The notes under the pieces were generated by a model, which was not told the DNA's origin, did no database searches, and saw only the letters and a list, made by a program, of their open reading frames with translations. From Bacillota bacterium (lineage in GTDB: Bacteria > Bacillota > SHA-98 > UBA4971), in contig JANLFY010000004.1 in NCBI GenBank assembly GCA_024653485.1, forward strand, positions 167,901 to 231,900: a stretch of 64,000 bases of DNA, read 5' to 3'. Below, one piece after another: positions 44,299 through 53,712 of this stretch; position 1 is the first letter of the stretch; every line of letters begins with the position of its first letter. The translations under genes and the position numbers were made by a program.

Positions 44299-46374
44299 TC
44301 AATGGCTTTGGAGGCTGGCGCCCGTGACCGGCGATGCGCCGTGCCAAGGGCACGTCTCGTTAGGCGCGGCTTCCTGTTTGAACAACTCCCAACGGGTGTT
44401 GGGACACGCGGGCGTCGCCAGGAACCCGGTGTCATGGCAGATCTCCCGGGATACGATTCCGGAAGGCCGCCGAAATGCGGATTCGGGCTTTCCTGCCAAG
44501 GCCTTGTTGATGAAGTCGGCCCAGATGGGCGCGGCGGCCGCACCGCCCGACCTGCCGAGTGGGGTCGAGGGATCGTCGTAACCGATGTACACAGAGCACA
44601 CCAGATCGGGGGTGTACCCCACGAACCAAGCGTCTGTGTAGCTTTGCGTGGACCCCGTCTTCCCCGCGGCTGGTCGGGTGACCTTGCCCGCGATGCTCGC
44701 TGCGGTGCCCCACTTAGTGATGACTTGTTTGAGGATGTCCGTCACTATGAAGGCCGTCCTCGGGTCGAGAACCTGCCTCACGCGCGGACGGTCTCGCAGG
44801 AGCTCGCGGCCGCGGCGGTCCTTGACAGACAAGATGAATACCGGCTCGACGCTCTTCCCGCCGTTGGCGAAAGGAGCAAACGCCGTGGCCATCTCGAGAG
44901 GCGTCACTTCTGACGTTCCGAGCACGAGGGAGAGATGCGGTCCGAGAGGGCTCTTGATGCCCAGCCGCTTCGCGTACTCCGCGCCTTTCGCGGGCCCGAT
45001 GAGGTTGGCAAGTTGGACAGAGGCCACGTTGCACGACACCACGAGAGCCTCTCTCAACGTGAGCCTCCGAAAGTGGTAGTCGAATTCGCCGTAGTCAGTG
45101 GGCGTGTAAGGAGTCCGCGCGGACCAGAAAGTGACCGGCTCGCACGCGAGCGTGGTCGCGGCGGTGAAGCCCTCGTCCAACGCCGCCGCGTAGAAGAAAG
45201 GCTTGAATGCCGAGCCTGGCTGTCTCCTTGCCTCGGTTGCCCTGTTAAACTGAGTCTCCCGATAGCTTCTTCCCCCGATGAGCGCTCGTACGTGGCCGTT
45301 CGTGGGGTCGAGAGCGACGAGGGCTCCCTGGGGTTGAACCACCGACCCGGCGGGCCTCTCTGTAGTAAGGGGGTCGAGCCCCGCTGAGAAGGCCATCTCC
45401 GCGGCTCTCTGCATGGACATGTCGAGAGTGGTGTACACCCTCAATCCGCCGGAGTATAGCAAGTTCCCGTCGTCCCCGAGACGCCTGAGCACTTCCCCCA
45501 TGACGTAGTCAACGAAGTAGGGTGCCGCGCGGACCTCGCGCGTCCCTAGCCCAACGAGCACGAGAGGTTCCCGCGTCGCCGCCCGGGCCTGGGATTGAGT
45601 GATGTATCCCGCTGACACCATCTTGTGCAGCACCACCTCGCGCCTCCGAAGGGCGGCTTCCATGTCGCGATACGGCGAGTAGTAGAAAGGCCCCCTTGTG
45701 AGGCCCGCGAGCATCGCGGCCTCCCCCAGTGTGACATCGCGTGCGCTCTTGCCGAAGTACAGTCTCGCCCCTGCTTCGACTCCGTACGCTCCGTGACCGA
45801 GGTACACGAGGTTGAGGTAGCGCTCGAGGATCTCGTCCTTCGAGAACTTCAGCTCGAGATAGAACGTGAGTAAGAGCTCAGCGACTTTTCGTGCGATGGT
45901 CCTTTCCGGAGGCAGGAACATGTTCTTGGCGAGCTGCTGGGTTATAGTGCTTCCTCCCTCCACGATGCGACCGGCGCGTATGTTCCTCACGAGCGCCCGG
46001 GCGATGCCGATGGGGTCGACGCCGGGATGCCTGTAGAAGCGTTCGTCTTCCACGGCTACGATGGCCTCACGAAGGTGGGTTGAGACAGCGGAAAGGGGTA
46101 CCTGTATTCGGGTGCCGGCCGCGGTGGACGTGATGACCTCCCCGCGAATGTCATAGAACACGCTGCCGACTTGCTTCGCCGGCAACGGGAACGCCCTGAC
46201 GAGCGCGAATGCCACGAGCAAGGTCGCCACGGCTGCCAAGACGATGTGGCGCCACACCGCGCCGCGGCGCAACCCCGGCGTCCTTCCGGATTCGCCCTCA
46301 GGGCGACCCTGATCTCGCTTGCCTTCCCGTCCAACTCGTCTGTGCACGGTGTGCCGTTTCCGCAAGCCCCGCAC
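44299..46374 (-). CDS. Class A penicillin-binding protein (PBP1A family)
   Basis: This bifunctional enzyme polymerises and cross-links peptidoglycan outside the membrane. After one N-terminal membrane helix come the glycosyltransferase domain (EDERFYRHPGVDPIG with the catalytic Glu; GGSTITQQLAKN) and the transpeptidase domain with SxxK (PGSAFKPF), SxN (SCNVAS) and KTG (AGKTGSTQS). It ends with a short Cys-containing tail. The start is uncertain: the frame is open up to 46623, but the first ~80 codons are Arg-rich and unlike the family. The GTG at 46374, with GGCGGGA upstream, gives 691 residues, normal for the family. Confidence 0.88.
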   Translation of the reverse strand: MRGLRKRHTVHRRVGREGKRDQGRPEGESGRTPGLRRGAVWRHIVLAAVATLLVAFALVRAFPLPAKQVGSVFYDIRGEVITSTAAGTRIQVPLSAVSTHLREAIVAVEDERFYRHPGVDPIGIARALVRNIRAGRIVEGGSTITQQLAKNMFLPPERTIARKVAELLLTFYLELKFSKDEILERYLNLVYLGHGAYGVEAGARLYFGKSARDVTLGEAAMLAGLTRGPFYYSPYRDMEAALRRREVVLHKMVSAGYITQSQARAATREPLVLVGLGTREVRAAPYFVDYVMGEVLRRLGDDGNLLYSGGLRVYTTLDMSMQRAAEMAFSAGLDPLTTERPAGSVVQPQGALVALDPTNGHVRALIGGRSYRETQFNRATEARRQPGSAFKPFFYAAALDEGFTAATTLACEPVTFWSARTPYTPTDYGEFDYHFRRLTLREALVVSCNVASVQLANLIGPAKGAEYAKRLGIKSPLGPHLSLVLGTSEVTPLEMATAFAPFANGGKSVEPVFILSVKDRRGRELLRDRPRVRQVLDPRTAFIVTDILKQVITKWGTAASIAGKVTRPAAGKTGSTQSYTDAWFVGYTPDLVCSVYIGYDDPSTPLGRSGGAAAAPIWADFINKALAGKPESAFRRPSGIVSREICHDTGFLATPACPNTRWELFKQEAAPNETCPWHGASPVTGASLQSH

Positions 46375-46643
46375 CTCGTTCCCGCCTGGCAGGCCGGTGT
46401 GGCGGATTCCGGAACTCCGTCCGCGCGGCCGTTGCTCTCGATCCGATTCGCGGGAGGGGTTGCCGGCGACTCGAGGCGAGAGCTTGTCACCGGCGGCCTG
46501 TCGTTCGATGACAAAGACAGAGATATTGGTGAACCCTGCCTTAGTATGTTCCCCCGCTATGAGGAGGAAAACCGCGACGTGTATAGAAACAGCCGTAGAT
46601 TGACACGTAGTTGTTAGACCCATACGGAAGGAGAGATTCCGAG

Positions 46644-47849
46644 ATGGTGCAAATCGAAGTCATCAAAGCCCTAGCTCAGAAGACAGAGTCGAAGATCGTC
46701 ATGGCGGTCGTTGACGGTTTGGGTGGTCTTCCACATCCGGATACCGGTAGATGCGCGCTGGAATCGGCGCGAACGCCCAATCTCGACGCGCTCGCAGCCA
46801 GGTCTAGCTGCGGCTTGGTCGAACCGGTGGGGATCGGGATCACGCCCGGCAGCGGTCCGTCCCACCTTGCCCTCTTTGGGTATGACCCGTTGAAGTACGA
46901 AATAGGAAGGGGCGTGCTCGAGGCGCTCGGCGTGGGAGTGGAGCTCGAGCGAACGGACGTGGCGGCTCGAGGCAATTTCTGCACCGTGGACGAGTCCGGG
47001 ATCATCACAGACAGGCGCGCAGGGCGGATTCCAACGGAGAAGAACCGGGAGCTCGTGGAGATGCTTCGAACGATCCAGGTTGAAGGAGCTAGTGTCATCC
47101 TCGAGCCGGGCAAGCTGCATAGGTTCGTGGCGGTGTTCAGGGGCGACGGGCTCTCCGGGGACATCGAGGACACGGATCCGCAGCACACGGGGGAGAAGCC
47201 GAAACCCGCCGCGCCACGCAGTCCTGAAGCTGCTCGTACCGCGAACATCATCAACCAGTGGCTGGATAAGGCGAGATGCGTGCTACGGAGCGAGCATCCC
47301 GCGAACATGGTGCTTCTGAGGGGGTTCGCGAAGCATCCCGACATCCCGACGATGTCGGAGGCCTTCAAGCTCACCCCCGCGGCCATCGCCACCTACCCGA
47401 TGTATCGAGGCGTGGCGAGGCTGGTCGGAATGGAGGTGCTTGAGACAGGCACGACGATCCAGGACGAGGTAGGGACCCTCCGGGAGAACTTCGCAAGATT
47501 CGACTTCTTCTACCTCCACGTGAAGGAGACGGACAGCTCTGGAGAGGACGGCAATTTCGCCCGCAAGGTGGAAGTGCTCGAGGACTTCGATCGGAATCTC
47601 CCCGCGATCATGGATCTTGCGCCCGACGTCCTAGTGATCACGGGCGACCACTCTACGCCGGCTACGCTCAAGGCCCACAGCTGGCATCCCGTGCCATTCC
47701 TGATATTCTCCAAGTGGGTGCGCCCGGACCGGATCACGGAGTTTGGAGAGACAGCGTGCGCCGCAGGCTCTCTCGGGACGTTCCCCTCCCTCGGCGTGTT
47801 GCCCCTTTCGATGGCGCACGCTCTGAAACTGGCGAAGTTCGGAGCGTAG
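46644..47849 (+). CDS. apgM: Archaeal-type cofactor-independent phosphoglycerate mutase
   Basis: The 401-residue product belongs to the ApgM branch of the alkaline-phosphatase superfamily: VVDGLGGLPHPDTG near the start, SGPSHLALFGYDPLKYEIGRGV, a central AVFRGDGLSGDIEDTDP, and the metal site TGDHSTPATLKAHSWHPVP. It interconverts 3- and 2-phosphoglycerate in glycolysis. The ATG has AAGGAG ten bases upstream. It is transcribed divergently from the PBP gene, the gap being about 270 bases if the PBP starts at 46374. Confidence 0.92.
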   Translation: MVQIEVIKALAQKTESKIVMAVVDGLGGLPHPDTGRCALESARTPNLDALAARSSCGLVEPVGIGITPGSGPSHLALFGYDPLKYEIGRGVLEALGVGVELERTDVAARGNFCTVDESGIITDRRAGRIPTEKNRELVEMLRTIQVEGASVILEPGKLHRFVAVFRGDGLSGDIEDTDPQHTGEKPKPAAPRSPEAARTANIINQWLDKARCVLRSEHPANMVLLRGFAKHPDIPTMSEAFKLTPAAIATYPMYRGVARLVGMEVLETGTTIQDEVGTLRENFARFDFFYLHVKETDSSGEDGNFARKVEVLEDFDRNLPAIMDLAPDVLVITGDHSTPATLKAHSWHPVPFLIFSKWVRPDRITEFGETACAAGSLGTFPSLGVLPLSMAHALKLAKFGA

Positions 47850-47863
47850 ATCTCTGTTCCAGT

Positions 47864-47908
47864 GACTCCGCCGCGTCGCGTAGTTCGACTCACCGACGCG
47901 GCGGAGTC
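47864..47908 (+). terminator. 15-bp perfect stem-loop after apgM
   Basis: GACTCCGCCGCGTCG and CGACGCGGCGGAGTC are perfectly complementary across a 15-base loop, starting 14 bases after the apgM stop. Only GTTCGT follows, so it lacks a proper T-run; still, such a stable stem at a gene end probably terminates or protects the transcript. Confidence 0.55.
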
Positions 47909-47946
47909 GTTCGTACTCAGCGCCACGCAATCCCAGCCGCCGGTCC

Positions 47947-47975
47947 TTGCGCCGTCGAACGCAAACGTATAGTAT
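47947..47975 (+). promoter_or_regulatory. Promoter for the cdaA operon
   Basis: TTGCGC, a 17-base spacer and TAGTAT within an AT-rich patch, about 57 bases ahead of cdaA. Alternative -10 hexamers overlap in the same patch. Confidence 0.45.
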
Positions 47976-48031
47976 ATAGTTGTGGCAGAGGCTGCAAGCA
48001 GGACCGGAACCGAGAGCCGAGGAGGAGGCCC

Positions 48032-48883
48032 ATGCCGTTCGACATCGGCTTGGCGAGGTTTGTTGAAGACCTTGCCAAGATAAACGTCAAGCAGGCTGTG
48101 AGCGCCGTGGCGGACGTCCTCATAGTGGCGTACGTCATATACAAGATACTCGTGATCATACGAGGAACGAGGGCGGTGTCTCTGCTGAAGGGCATCGCCA
48201 TTCTGTTTGTCGCGACCATGCTGAGCAACCTCCTAGGGCTGCAGACTGTGTACTGGCTTCTGCAGAAGACGATTACCATGCTGTTCGTGGCTCTTCCCAT
48301 AGTGTTCATGCCGGAGATGCGGAGGGCGCTGGAGCAGATCGGCCGTGGCAGCCTTTTCGCGGGGCCCCTCGGATTCCTGGGGAAAGAGGACGCGGCGAAG
48401 CTGATCACCGATGTGGCTCGGGCTGCGGCGACGATGGGCCGCGAAAAGGTGGGGGCGCTCATCGTCATCGAGCGTGAAACCGGCGTGGCTGAGCTGATGG
48501 AAACCGGCACGAAGATCGACGCCGTGGTTTCCGCAGAGCTTCTGGTCAACATCTTCACCCCAAACACGCCTCTCCACGATGGCGCAGCTATCATAAAGGG
48601 GAACAGACTCGTGGCGGCAGGGTGCTACCTGCCACTCACGGAGAACCCGGCAGTGAGCAAGAGGCTCGGAACGAGACACAGGGCGGCGTTGGGCATCTCT
48701 GAGCAGTCCGACGCGGCGGTCGTGGTGGTTTCGGAGGAGACCGGGGTCATCTCCCTCGCTTTCAACGGGAAGCTTGCTCGTTACCTTGACGAAGGCGCTC
48801 TGAGGGAGAGGCTCGGCGAGTTGCTGGAGCCCGGACGAGCCCGACAGGGCTTGCCTGGCTGGCTGAGGGGGCATGCGACGTGA
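48032..48883 (+). CDS. cdaA: Diadenylate cyclase CdaA
   Basis: CdaA makes c-di-AMP from two ATP at the membrane. The 283-residue product has about three N-terminal helices (about 20-90) and a DAC domain with both signature motifs, DGA (PLHDGAAIIKG) and RHR (GTRHRAALGISE). The ATG has GGAGGAGG a few bases upstream; the frame is open further back, but those residues are noise. The order cdaA-cdaR-glmM-glmS is conserved across Bacillota, and GlmM is known to bind and restrain CdaA there. c-di-AMP controls potassium and osmolyte uptake and wall homeostasis. Confidence 0.96.
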   Translation: MPFDIGLARFVEDLAKINVKQAVSAVADVLIVAYVIYKILVIIRGTRAVSLLKGIAILFVATMLSNLLGLQTVYWLLQKTITMLFVALPIVFMPEMRRALEQIGRGSLFAGPLGFLGKEDAAKLITDVARAAATMGREKVGALIVIERETGVAELMETGTKIDAVVSAELLVNIFTPNTPLHDGAAIIKGNRLVAAGCYLPLTENPAVSKRLGTRHRAALGISEQSDAAVVVVSEETGVISLAFNGKLARYLDEGALRERLGELLEPGRARQGLPGWLRGHAT

Positions 48884-49728
48884 GGCTCCCGGTGGCGCGC
48901 GACCTGCACCTTAGAATAGCGGCTCTGCTCCTCGCCATTGTGGTATGGTTTGTGGCTGGAGCCGACATCAGACGAAACCAGGGGGACACGGTCGAGAAGA
49001 TAGTCACCGTAGGCTTGGAGGTCCGCGGCGTAGCGTCGAACCTCATAGTGACGTCAAAGCCCAAAGACGTGGAACTCCGCATCCGTGGGGCGAGACAGGT
49101 CGTGGAGACTTTAGACGGGTCCAAGGTAAGGGCGTACGTGTCCGTGGCGGGACGCGGAGAGGGCGAACACGGGGTGAGGGTACAGACGTTCGTGCCCGAG
49201 GGAGTGCACGTCATCGAGGTGGTGCCGGCCAGCACCAGCGTGACGGTGGAGGCGGTCATCGGGCGAGACATGCCCGTGTCAGTCTCCCTCGTGGGTTTTC
49301 CCACCGAAGGTTACGTTCCGCTTCAACCGAGCTCGACACCGAGATCGGTGACGATAGCGGGACCGAGGAGCAAGGTGGAAGCAGTGACGAACGCACTCGC
49401 CCAGATAGACGTCTCCGGGGTCGCGGCAGAGGTTTCGCGGGACGTGCCGGTGCTACCCGTGGACGGCGGCGGGAGTCCCGTGGACGGGGTGAGCGTGTAC
49501 CCGGCGGCAGCCCGGGTCACGGTCCCGGTTCAGGGCAGGACCGACCTCGCGCCGTCAATGCCCGCGGCTTCCAACGCGGGCCTTGGTCAGATGTCTGGTC
49601 AAGGCGCTGGCGAGGCTTCCGACCGGCTCGAGCAGGCGGGTGAGGCTGGGTCGGTTGGCGCTCCTGAACCAAGGTCCGGAGAGAGTCGGTTGAGGGCGGA
49701 CCTGAGGAAGATAGAGAGTTCCCGTTGA
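48880..49728 (+). CDS. cdaR: CdaA regulatory protein CdaR (YbbR domains)
   Basis: The 282-residue product has one N-terminal membrane helix (LRIAALLLAIVVWFVAGA, about residues 8-27) and two or three extracytoplasmic YbbR repeats (VTVGLEVRGVASNLIV; VSVSLVGFPTEGY; VSRDVPVLPV). A Gly/Ala/Ser-rich tail follows. CdaR binds CdaA and modulates c-di-AMP synthesis. The GTG overlaps the cdaA stop by four bases, so the two are translationally coupled. Confidence 0.9.
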   Translation: MRLPVARDLHLRIAALLLAIVVWFVAGADIRRNQGDTVEKIVTVGLEVRGVASNLIVTSKPKDVELRIRGARQVVETLDGSKVRAYVSVAGRGEGEHGVRVQTFVPEGVHVIEVVPASTSVTVEAVIGRDMPVSVSLVGFPTEGYVPLQPSSTPRSVTIAGPRSKVEAVTNALAQIDVSGVAAEVSRDVPVLPVDGGGSPVDGVSVYPAAARVTVPVQGRTDLAPSMPAASNAGLGQMSGQGAGEASDRLEQAGEAGSVGAPEPRSGESRLRADLRKIESSR

Positions 49729-49758
49729 GGAGAAACGAAAACCGGGGGGACAATGCGG

Positions 49759-51135
49759 ATGGGAAGACTCTTCGGCACTGACGGGGTGCGTGACGTGGCC
49801 AACGGCGCGCTTTCCCCCGAGCTCGCGTTCCGTCTCGGACGCGCGGGAGCAGCAGTGGTGGCCGCGAAGCGTGGCGCGACAGCCGGCGCTCCGTCCATCG
49901 TCATCGGGCGCGACACCAGGTTATCGGGGGACATGCTCGCGGCGGCTTTGGCGGCGGGCATGATGTCTGCCGGTGCGCGCGTCCTGCACGCGGGGGTCGT
50001 GCCTACGCCAGGCGTGGCTTACCTCGTGCGCGAGCTCGGCGCGGACGCGGGAGCCGTGATCTCTGCATCCCACAACCCTGTGGAGTACAACGGCATCAAG
50101 TTCTTCTCCCACGACGGCTTCAAGCTGTCTGACGAGGAGGAAGAGGAGATAGAGAGGCACGTCCTCGATGAGGCGGGGAGAGTCAGGCTGGATGTGGATG
50201 ACGGCTTGCCTCGGCCCACCGGTGGCGGCGTGGGCAAGAGTCTGGAGGTCGCGGACGCTCGAGACAGGTATGTCAAGTTTGTGAAGAGCACGTGCGACGT
50301 GACCTTGGAAGGTCTGCGAATCGTGGTCGACTGCGCGAACGGCGCGGCATTCGCGAGCACTCCGAGGCTGCTGAGGGAGCTGGGGGCCGAGGTCGTCTCT
50401 GTAAGCGACGTGCCGGACGGGACCAACATCAACGTTGATTGCGGTTCGACCCATCCTGACGCGGTGTGCAGGGCGGTGCTGGAGACCAAAGCCGACATCG
50501 GCCTGGCGCACGACGGGGACGCAGATAGGCTCGTGGCCGTGGACGAGAGGGGCCAACTGGTGGACGGCGACCACATCATGGCCATATGCGGCCTGTACCT
50601 CCTCCGCCAGGGGCGGTTGCCTCAGAAGACCATCGTTGCTACTGTCTATAGTAACCTGGGGCTTGTGAAGGCCTTTGAGCGTGAGGGCGGGTCCGTTGTG
50701 CTGGCCAAGGCGGGCGACAGGTACGTTCTCGAGGAGATGCGGAAGAGAGGGGTCGTCCTGGGCGGGGAACAATCGGGTCACATCATATTCCTCGATCGCA
50801 GCACTACTGGGGACGGCGCCATAACGGCCCTCGCGCTCCTTTCGGTTGTCCGCAAGACTGGGCTGCGTCTGTCCGAGTTGGCCTCATGGATGCAGACGTT
50901 TCCACAGGTCCTCGTGAACGTGAGGGTCCGCGACAAGAACGGCTTGGTGGGCAACGGGGTGATCGATAGCGCCATCGCCCGCGCCGCAGCGCGTCTCGGC
51001 AGCGACGGGAGGATTTTCGTCCGCCCGTCAGGCACGGAGCCTCTTGTTCGGGTGCTTGGGGAGGGACCTGATCGGGAGGCCGTGGAAGAAGTGGTAAGAG
51101 ATGTCGCCAAGGTGATCGGCGACGCTCTCTCCTGA
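49759..51135 (+). CDS. glmM: Phosphoglucosamine mutase
   Basis: GlmM turns glucosamine-6-phosphate into glucosamine-1-phosphate on the way to UDP-GlcNAc. The 458-residue product starts with the family signature MGRLFGTDGVRD and has the phosphoserine loop ISASHNPVEYNGIKFF, the metal loop DGDADRLVAVDE, the sugar-binding GGEQSGHIIF and the phosphate-binding RPSGTEPLVRV. I choose the ATG at 49759 because GGGGGGA lies nine bases upstream; ATG at 49753 would be very close. It follows cdaR by 30 bases. Confidence 0.96.
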   Translation: MGRLFGTDGVRDVANGALSPELAFRLGRAGAAVVAAKRGATAGAPSIVIGRDTRLSGDMLAAALAAGMMSAGARVLHAGVVPTPGVAYLVRELGADAGAVISASHNPVEYNGIKFFSHDGFKLSDEEEEEIERHVLDEAGRVRLDVDDGLPRPTGGGVGKSLEVADARDRYVKFVKSTCDVTLEGLRIVVDCANGAAFASTPRLLRELGAEVVSVSDVPDGTNINVDCGSTHPDAVCRAVLETKADIGLAHDGDADRLVAVDERGQLVDGDHIMAICGLYLLRQGRLPQKTIVATVYSNLGLVKAFEREGGSVVLAKAGDRYVLEEMRKRGVVLGGEQSGHIIFLDRSTTGDGAITALALLSVVRKTGLRLSELASWMQTFPQVLVNVRVRDKNGLVGNGVIDSAIARAAARLGSDGRIFVRPSGTEPLVRVLGEGPDREAVEEVVRDVAKVIGDALS

Positions 51136-51226
51136 TGGCCCAGTGCCCCGAGGGACATCGGGTTTCGGGAGGGCCGCAGAGAGCGGCAGCGACTGATCGT
51201 TTGAGCCACTCGAAAGGAGCAAGACC

Positions 51227-53059
51227 ATGTGTGGAATAGTCGGGTACATCGGGCCGCGCCAGGCAACACCCATCTTGATCGACAGCCTGAAGAAACTCGA
51301 GTATAGGGGGTACGATTCCGCGGGCGTCGCCGTGCTGGGAAATGCGGCGATCGAGGTCAGGAAGACCGAGGGCAGGCTGGCGAAGTTGGAGGCTCAGCTG
51401 AACAGGGAAGCTCCAGTCGGGTGCGTCGGGATCGGCCATACTCGTTGGGCGACTCACGGGAGGCCTTCCGATGTGAACGCCCATCCCCACAGCGACTGCA
51501 AGGGGCAGCTTGCCGTGGTCCACAACGGCATCATCGAGAACTATCTGGCCCTGAGGGATTGGCTCGAGGCTAGAGGGCACGTGTTCAAGTCGGAGACAGA
51601 CACCGAGGTGCTGCCGCATCTCATCGAGGAGCACTACGATGGGGATCTCGCAGGTGCGGTTCGGCAGGCGCTGTCTCGCGCCCGAGGGTCGTTTGCCATA
51701 GCCGTGATATCGCGGCGCGATCCCGACAGAATAGTCGCCGCCCGGAAGGACAGCCCGCTCATCATAGGTTTGGGAAAGGGTGAGAACTTCCTTGCGTCGG
51801 ACATACCCGCGGTCATGGCGGCGACCAGGGAGATTCTCGTTATGGAAGACGGGGAGGTGGCGGTCATCACGCGAGACAGCGCCACCGTATACGACTCACA
51901 AGGGCGCGCGGTGCGAAAGCAGATCGTCCACGTCAATTGGGACCCCGTGATGGCCGAGAAAGGCGGATACGAGCACTTCATGCTCAAGGAGATCCACGAG
52001 CAACCCAGGGCCATCCGCGACACGCTCACCGGGCGGATAGACAGGGACGCCAAGACCGTGAGCCTTCACGAGGTGCCAATCACCGCCTCGGAGCTCGACA
52101 GCATCGAGAGAGTGTTCATCGTCGCGTGCGGAACGGCCTACCATGCGGGGCTCGTGGGCAAAGCGCTCATAGAACGGCTCGTGAAGATACCTGTGGAGGC
52201 TGACGTCGCGAGCGAGTTCCGGTACAGGGATCCCATGGTTTCACCGAAGACTCTTACCGTAGTGGTGAGCCAGTCGGGAGAAACCGCCGACACGCTCGCA
52301 GCGCTCAGAGAGGCGAAGAGACGGGGTTCCCGGGTCGTCGCGATCACCAACGTAGTGGGAAGCTCGGTGGCGCGGGAAGCCGACGACGTGCTCTACACCT
52401 GGGCAGGACCGGAGATCGCAGTCGCGTCAACGAAAGCATACATCACGCAACTTGTGGCGCTCGCTCTTATCGCAGTGGGGCTGGGAAGGCGCAGGGGCAC
52501 CATGGGTGCCGAGGAGGAGCAGGAGATCGTCCGCGACATGGAGAAGCTTCCCATGTACGCCGAAGAGATCCTTCTAGGGCAGGACAGCGTCGTGCGTGAC
52601 CTCGCGCAGCAGCTGCACAGGGCGGAGCAGATGTTCTTCATCGGCAGGGGCTTGGACTACGCGGTCTCCATGGAGGGGAGCCTCAAGCTAAAAGAGATCT
52701 CTTACATTAACGCCCAGGCGTACCCGGCGGGCGAACTGAAGCACGGCACGCTCGCTCTCGTGGTCAAGGGCGTGCCCGTCATCGCCCTCGCGACACAGCG
52801 CGAGGTGTACGAGAAGATGCTGAGCAACATCAAAGAAGTGAAAGCACGGGAAGCCACCGTTGTCGCCCTCGCCTTCGAGGGAGATGATGAGATCGGCAAG
52901 TACGTGGACCACGTCATCCGTATCCCAAGGGCCAACCTGTGCCTCGCGCCCGTGCTGGCGGTCATCCCACTGCAGCTCCTTGCGTACTATGCGGCGGTGG
53001 CGCGGGGATGTGACGTAGACAAACCCAGGAACCTCGCGAAGAGCGTGACAGTGGAATGA
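51227..53059 (+). CDS. glmS: Glutamine--fructose-6-phosphate aminotransferase
   Basis: GlmS makes glucosamine-6-phosphate from fructose-6-phosphate and glutamine, the first step of amino-sugar synthesis. The 610-residue product starts MCGIVGYIG, so Cys2 is the nucleophile of the glutaminase domain (about 1-240). Two SIS domains follow (CGTAYHAG; SQSGETADTL; AYPAGELKHG), and it ends in the usual PRNLAKSVTVE. AAAGGAG precedes the ATG. The 91-base space after glmM is too short for the glmS ribozyme found in many Bacillota. Confidence 0.97.
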   Translation: MCGIVGYIGPRQATPILIDSLKKLEYRGYDSAGVAVLGNAAIEVRKTEGRLAKLEAQLNREAPVGCVGIGHTRWATHGRPSDVNAHPHSDCKGQLAVVHNGIIENYLALRDWLEARGHVFKSETDTEVLPHLIEEHYDGDLAGAVRQALSRARGSFAIAVISRRDPDRIVAARKDSPLIIGLGKGENFLASDIPAVMAATREILVMEDGEVAVITRDSATVYDSQGRAVRKQIVHVNWDPVMAEKGGYEHFMLKEIHEQPRAIRDTLTGRIDRDAKTVSLHEVPITASELDSIERVFIVACGTAYHAGLVGKALIERLVKIPVEADVASEFRYRDPMVSPKTLTVVVSQSGETADTLAALREAKRRGSRVVAITNVVGSSVAREADDVLYTWAGPEIAVASTKAYITQLVALALIAVGLGRRRGTMGAEEEQEIVRDMEKLPMYAEEILLGQDSVVRDLAQQLHRAEQMFFIGRGLDYAVSMEGSLKLKEISYINAQAYPAGELKHGTLALVVKGVPVIALATQREVYEKMLSNIKEVKAREATVVALAFEGDDEIGKYVDHVIRIPRANLCLAPVLAVIPLQLLAYYAAVARGCDVDKPRNLAKSVTVE

Positions 53060-53313
53060 GGCGCGTGGGGGACCGACACCGGCGTCCGGACGAGGCGGAG
53101 GGACCGATGACCGATCCGGCGAATGAAACGCGGGACGAGGAAGACCCGCGCCGGACGGCACCGGCGCGAGCCGGGGAAGCAGGCAGCGGGTGCGGCAGCA
53201 GCCGCATCCCGACAACGGGAGACGACGACGCTTCCCCGGTAGGTGGCCTTGGCTCGCCAATGGTGAGGTGGGGCTCCGGTAGCGGCGCTGGCCTGGGAAG
53301 AGGCGTGCCCGGC

Positions 53314-53712
53314 GTGACGGGCGTGGGCGTGGACATCGTTGAGGTGGCCCGCATCCGCGAACTCGCAGAGCGCAAAGGCGATCGCCTTGAGGGTCGGGTC
53401 TTTACGTCCGAGGAGATGGGAGCTTCGGCGGGAGGCCGGTACGACAAGCTCGCCGGACGCTTCGCAGCCAAGGAGGCGGTGGCCAAGGCCCTAGGCACGG
53501 GGATAAGCGGGTTTCGGTGGACTGACATCGCTATCGTGGAGGGGCCCGGAGGCAGGCCGTGCGTTCATCTCACGGGCGGAGCGGCCGAAGAGGCCGCTCG
53601 ACGCGGTGTCCTCAGGGTTGAGGTGAGCATCGCCCACACTCGCGACACTGCCATAGCATTCGCAGTCGCCATCGGGCTCGGAGGTGGGGAGTTTGAAGGT
53701 CGTGACGTCTGA
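53314..53712 (+). CDS. acpS: Holo-[acyl-carrier-protein] synthase
   Basis: AcpS attaches the 4'-phosphopantetheine arm to acyl carrier protein. The 132-residue product has GVGVDIVEVARI with the metal-binding Asp, FTSEEM, GRFAAKEAVAKALG with the metal-binding Glu, and a C-terminal VEVSIAHTRDTAIAFAVA. The start is uncertain: the frame is open from 53056, and an ATG at 53107 has GGAGGGA upstream, which would add ~70 Gly/Ser/Arg-rich residues unlike AcpS. The GTG at 53314, ten bases after GGGAAGAGG, gives a normal length. It overlaps nnr by 20 bases. Confidence 0.85.
   Translation: MTGVGVDIVEVARIRELAERKGDRLEGRVFTSEEMGASAGGRYDKLAGRFAAKEAVAKALGTGISGFRWTDIAIVEGPGGRPCVHLTGGAAEEAARRGVLRVEVSIAHTRDTAIAFAVAIGLGGGEFEGRDV

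Noticed and set aside
51136..51226. glmS ribozyme before glmS
   Set aside because: Only 91 bases separate glmM and glmS, shorter than the ribozyme, and I could not find its core sequence.
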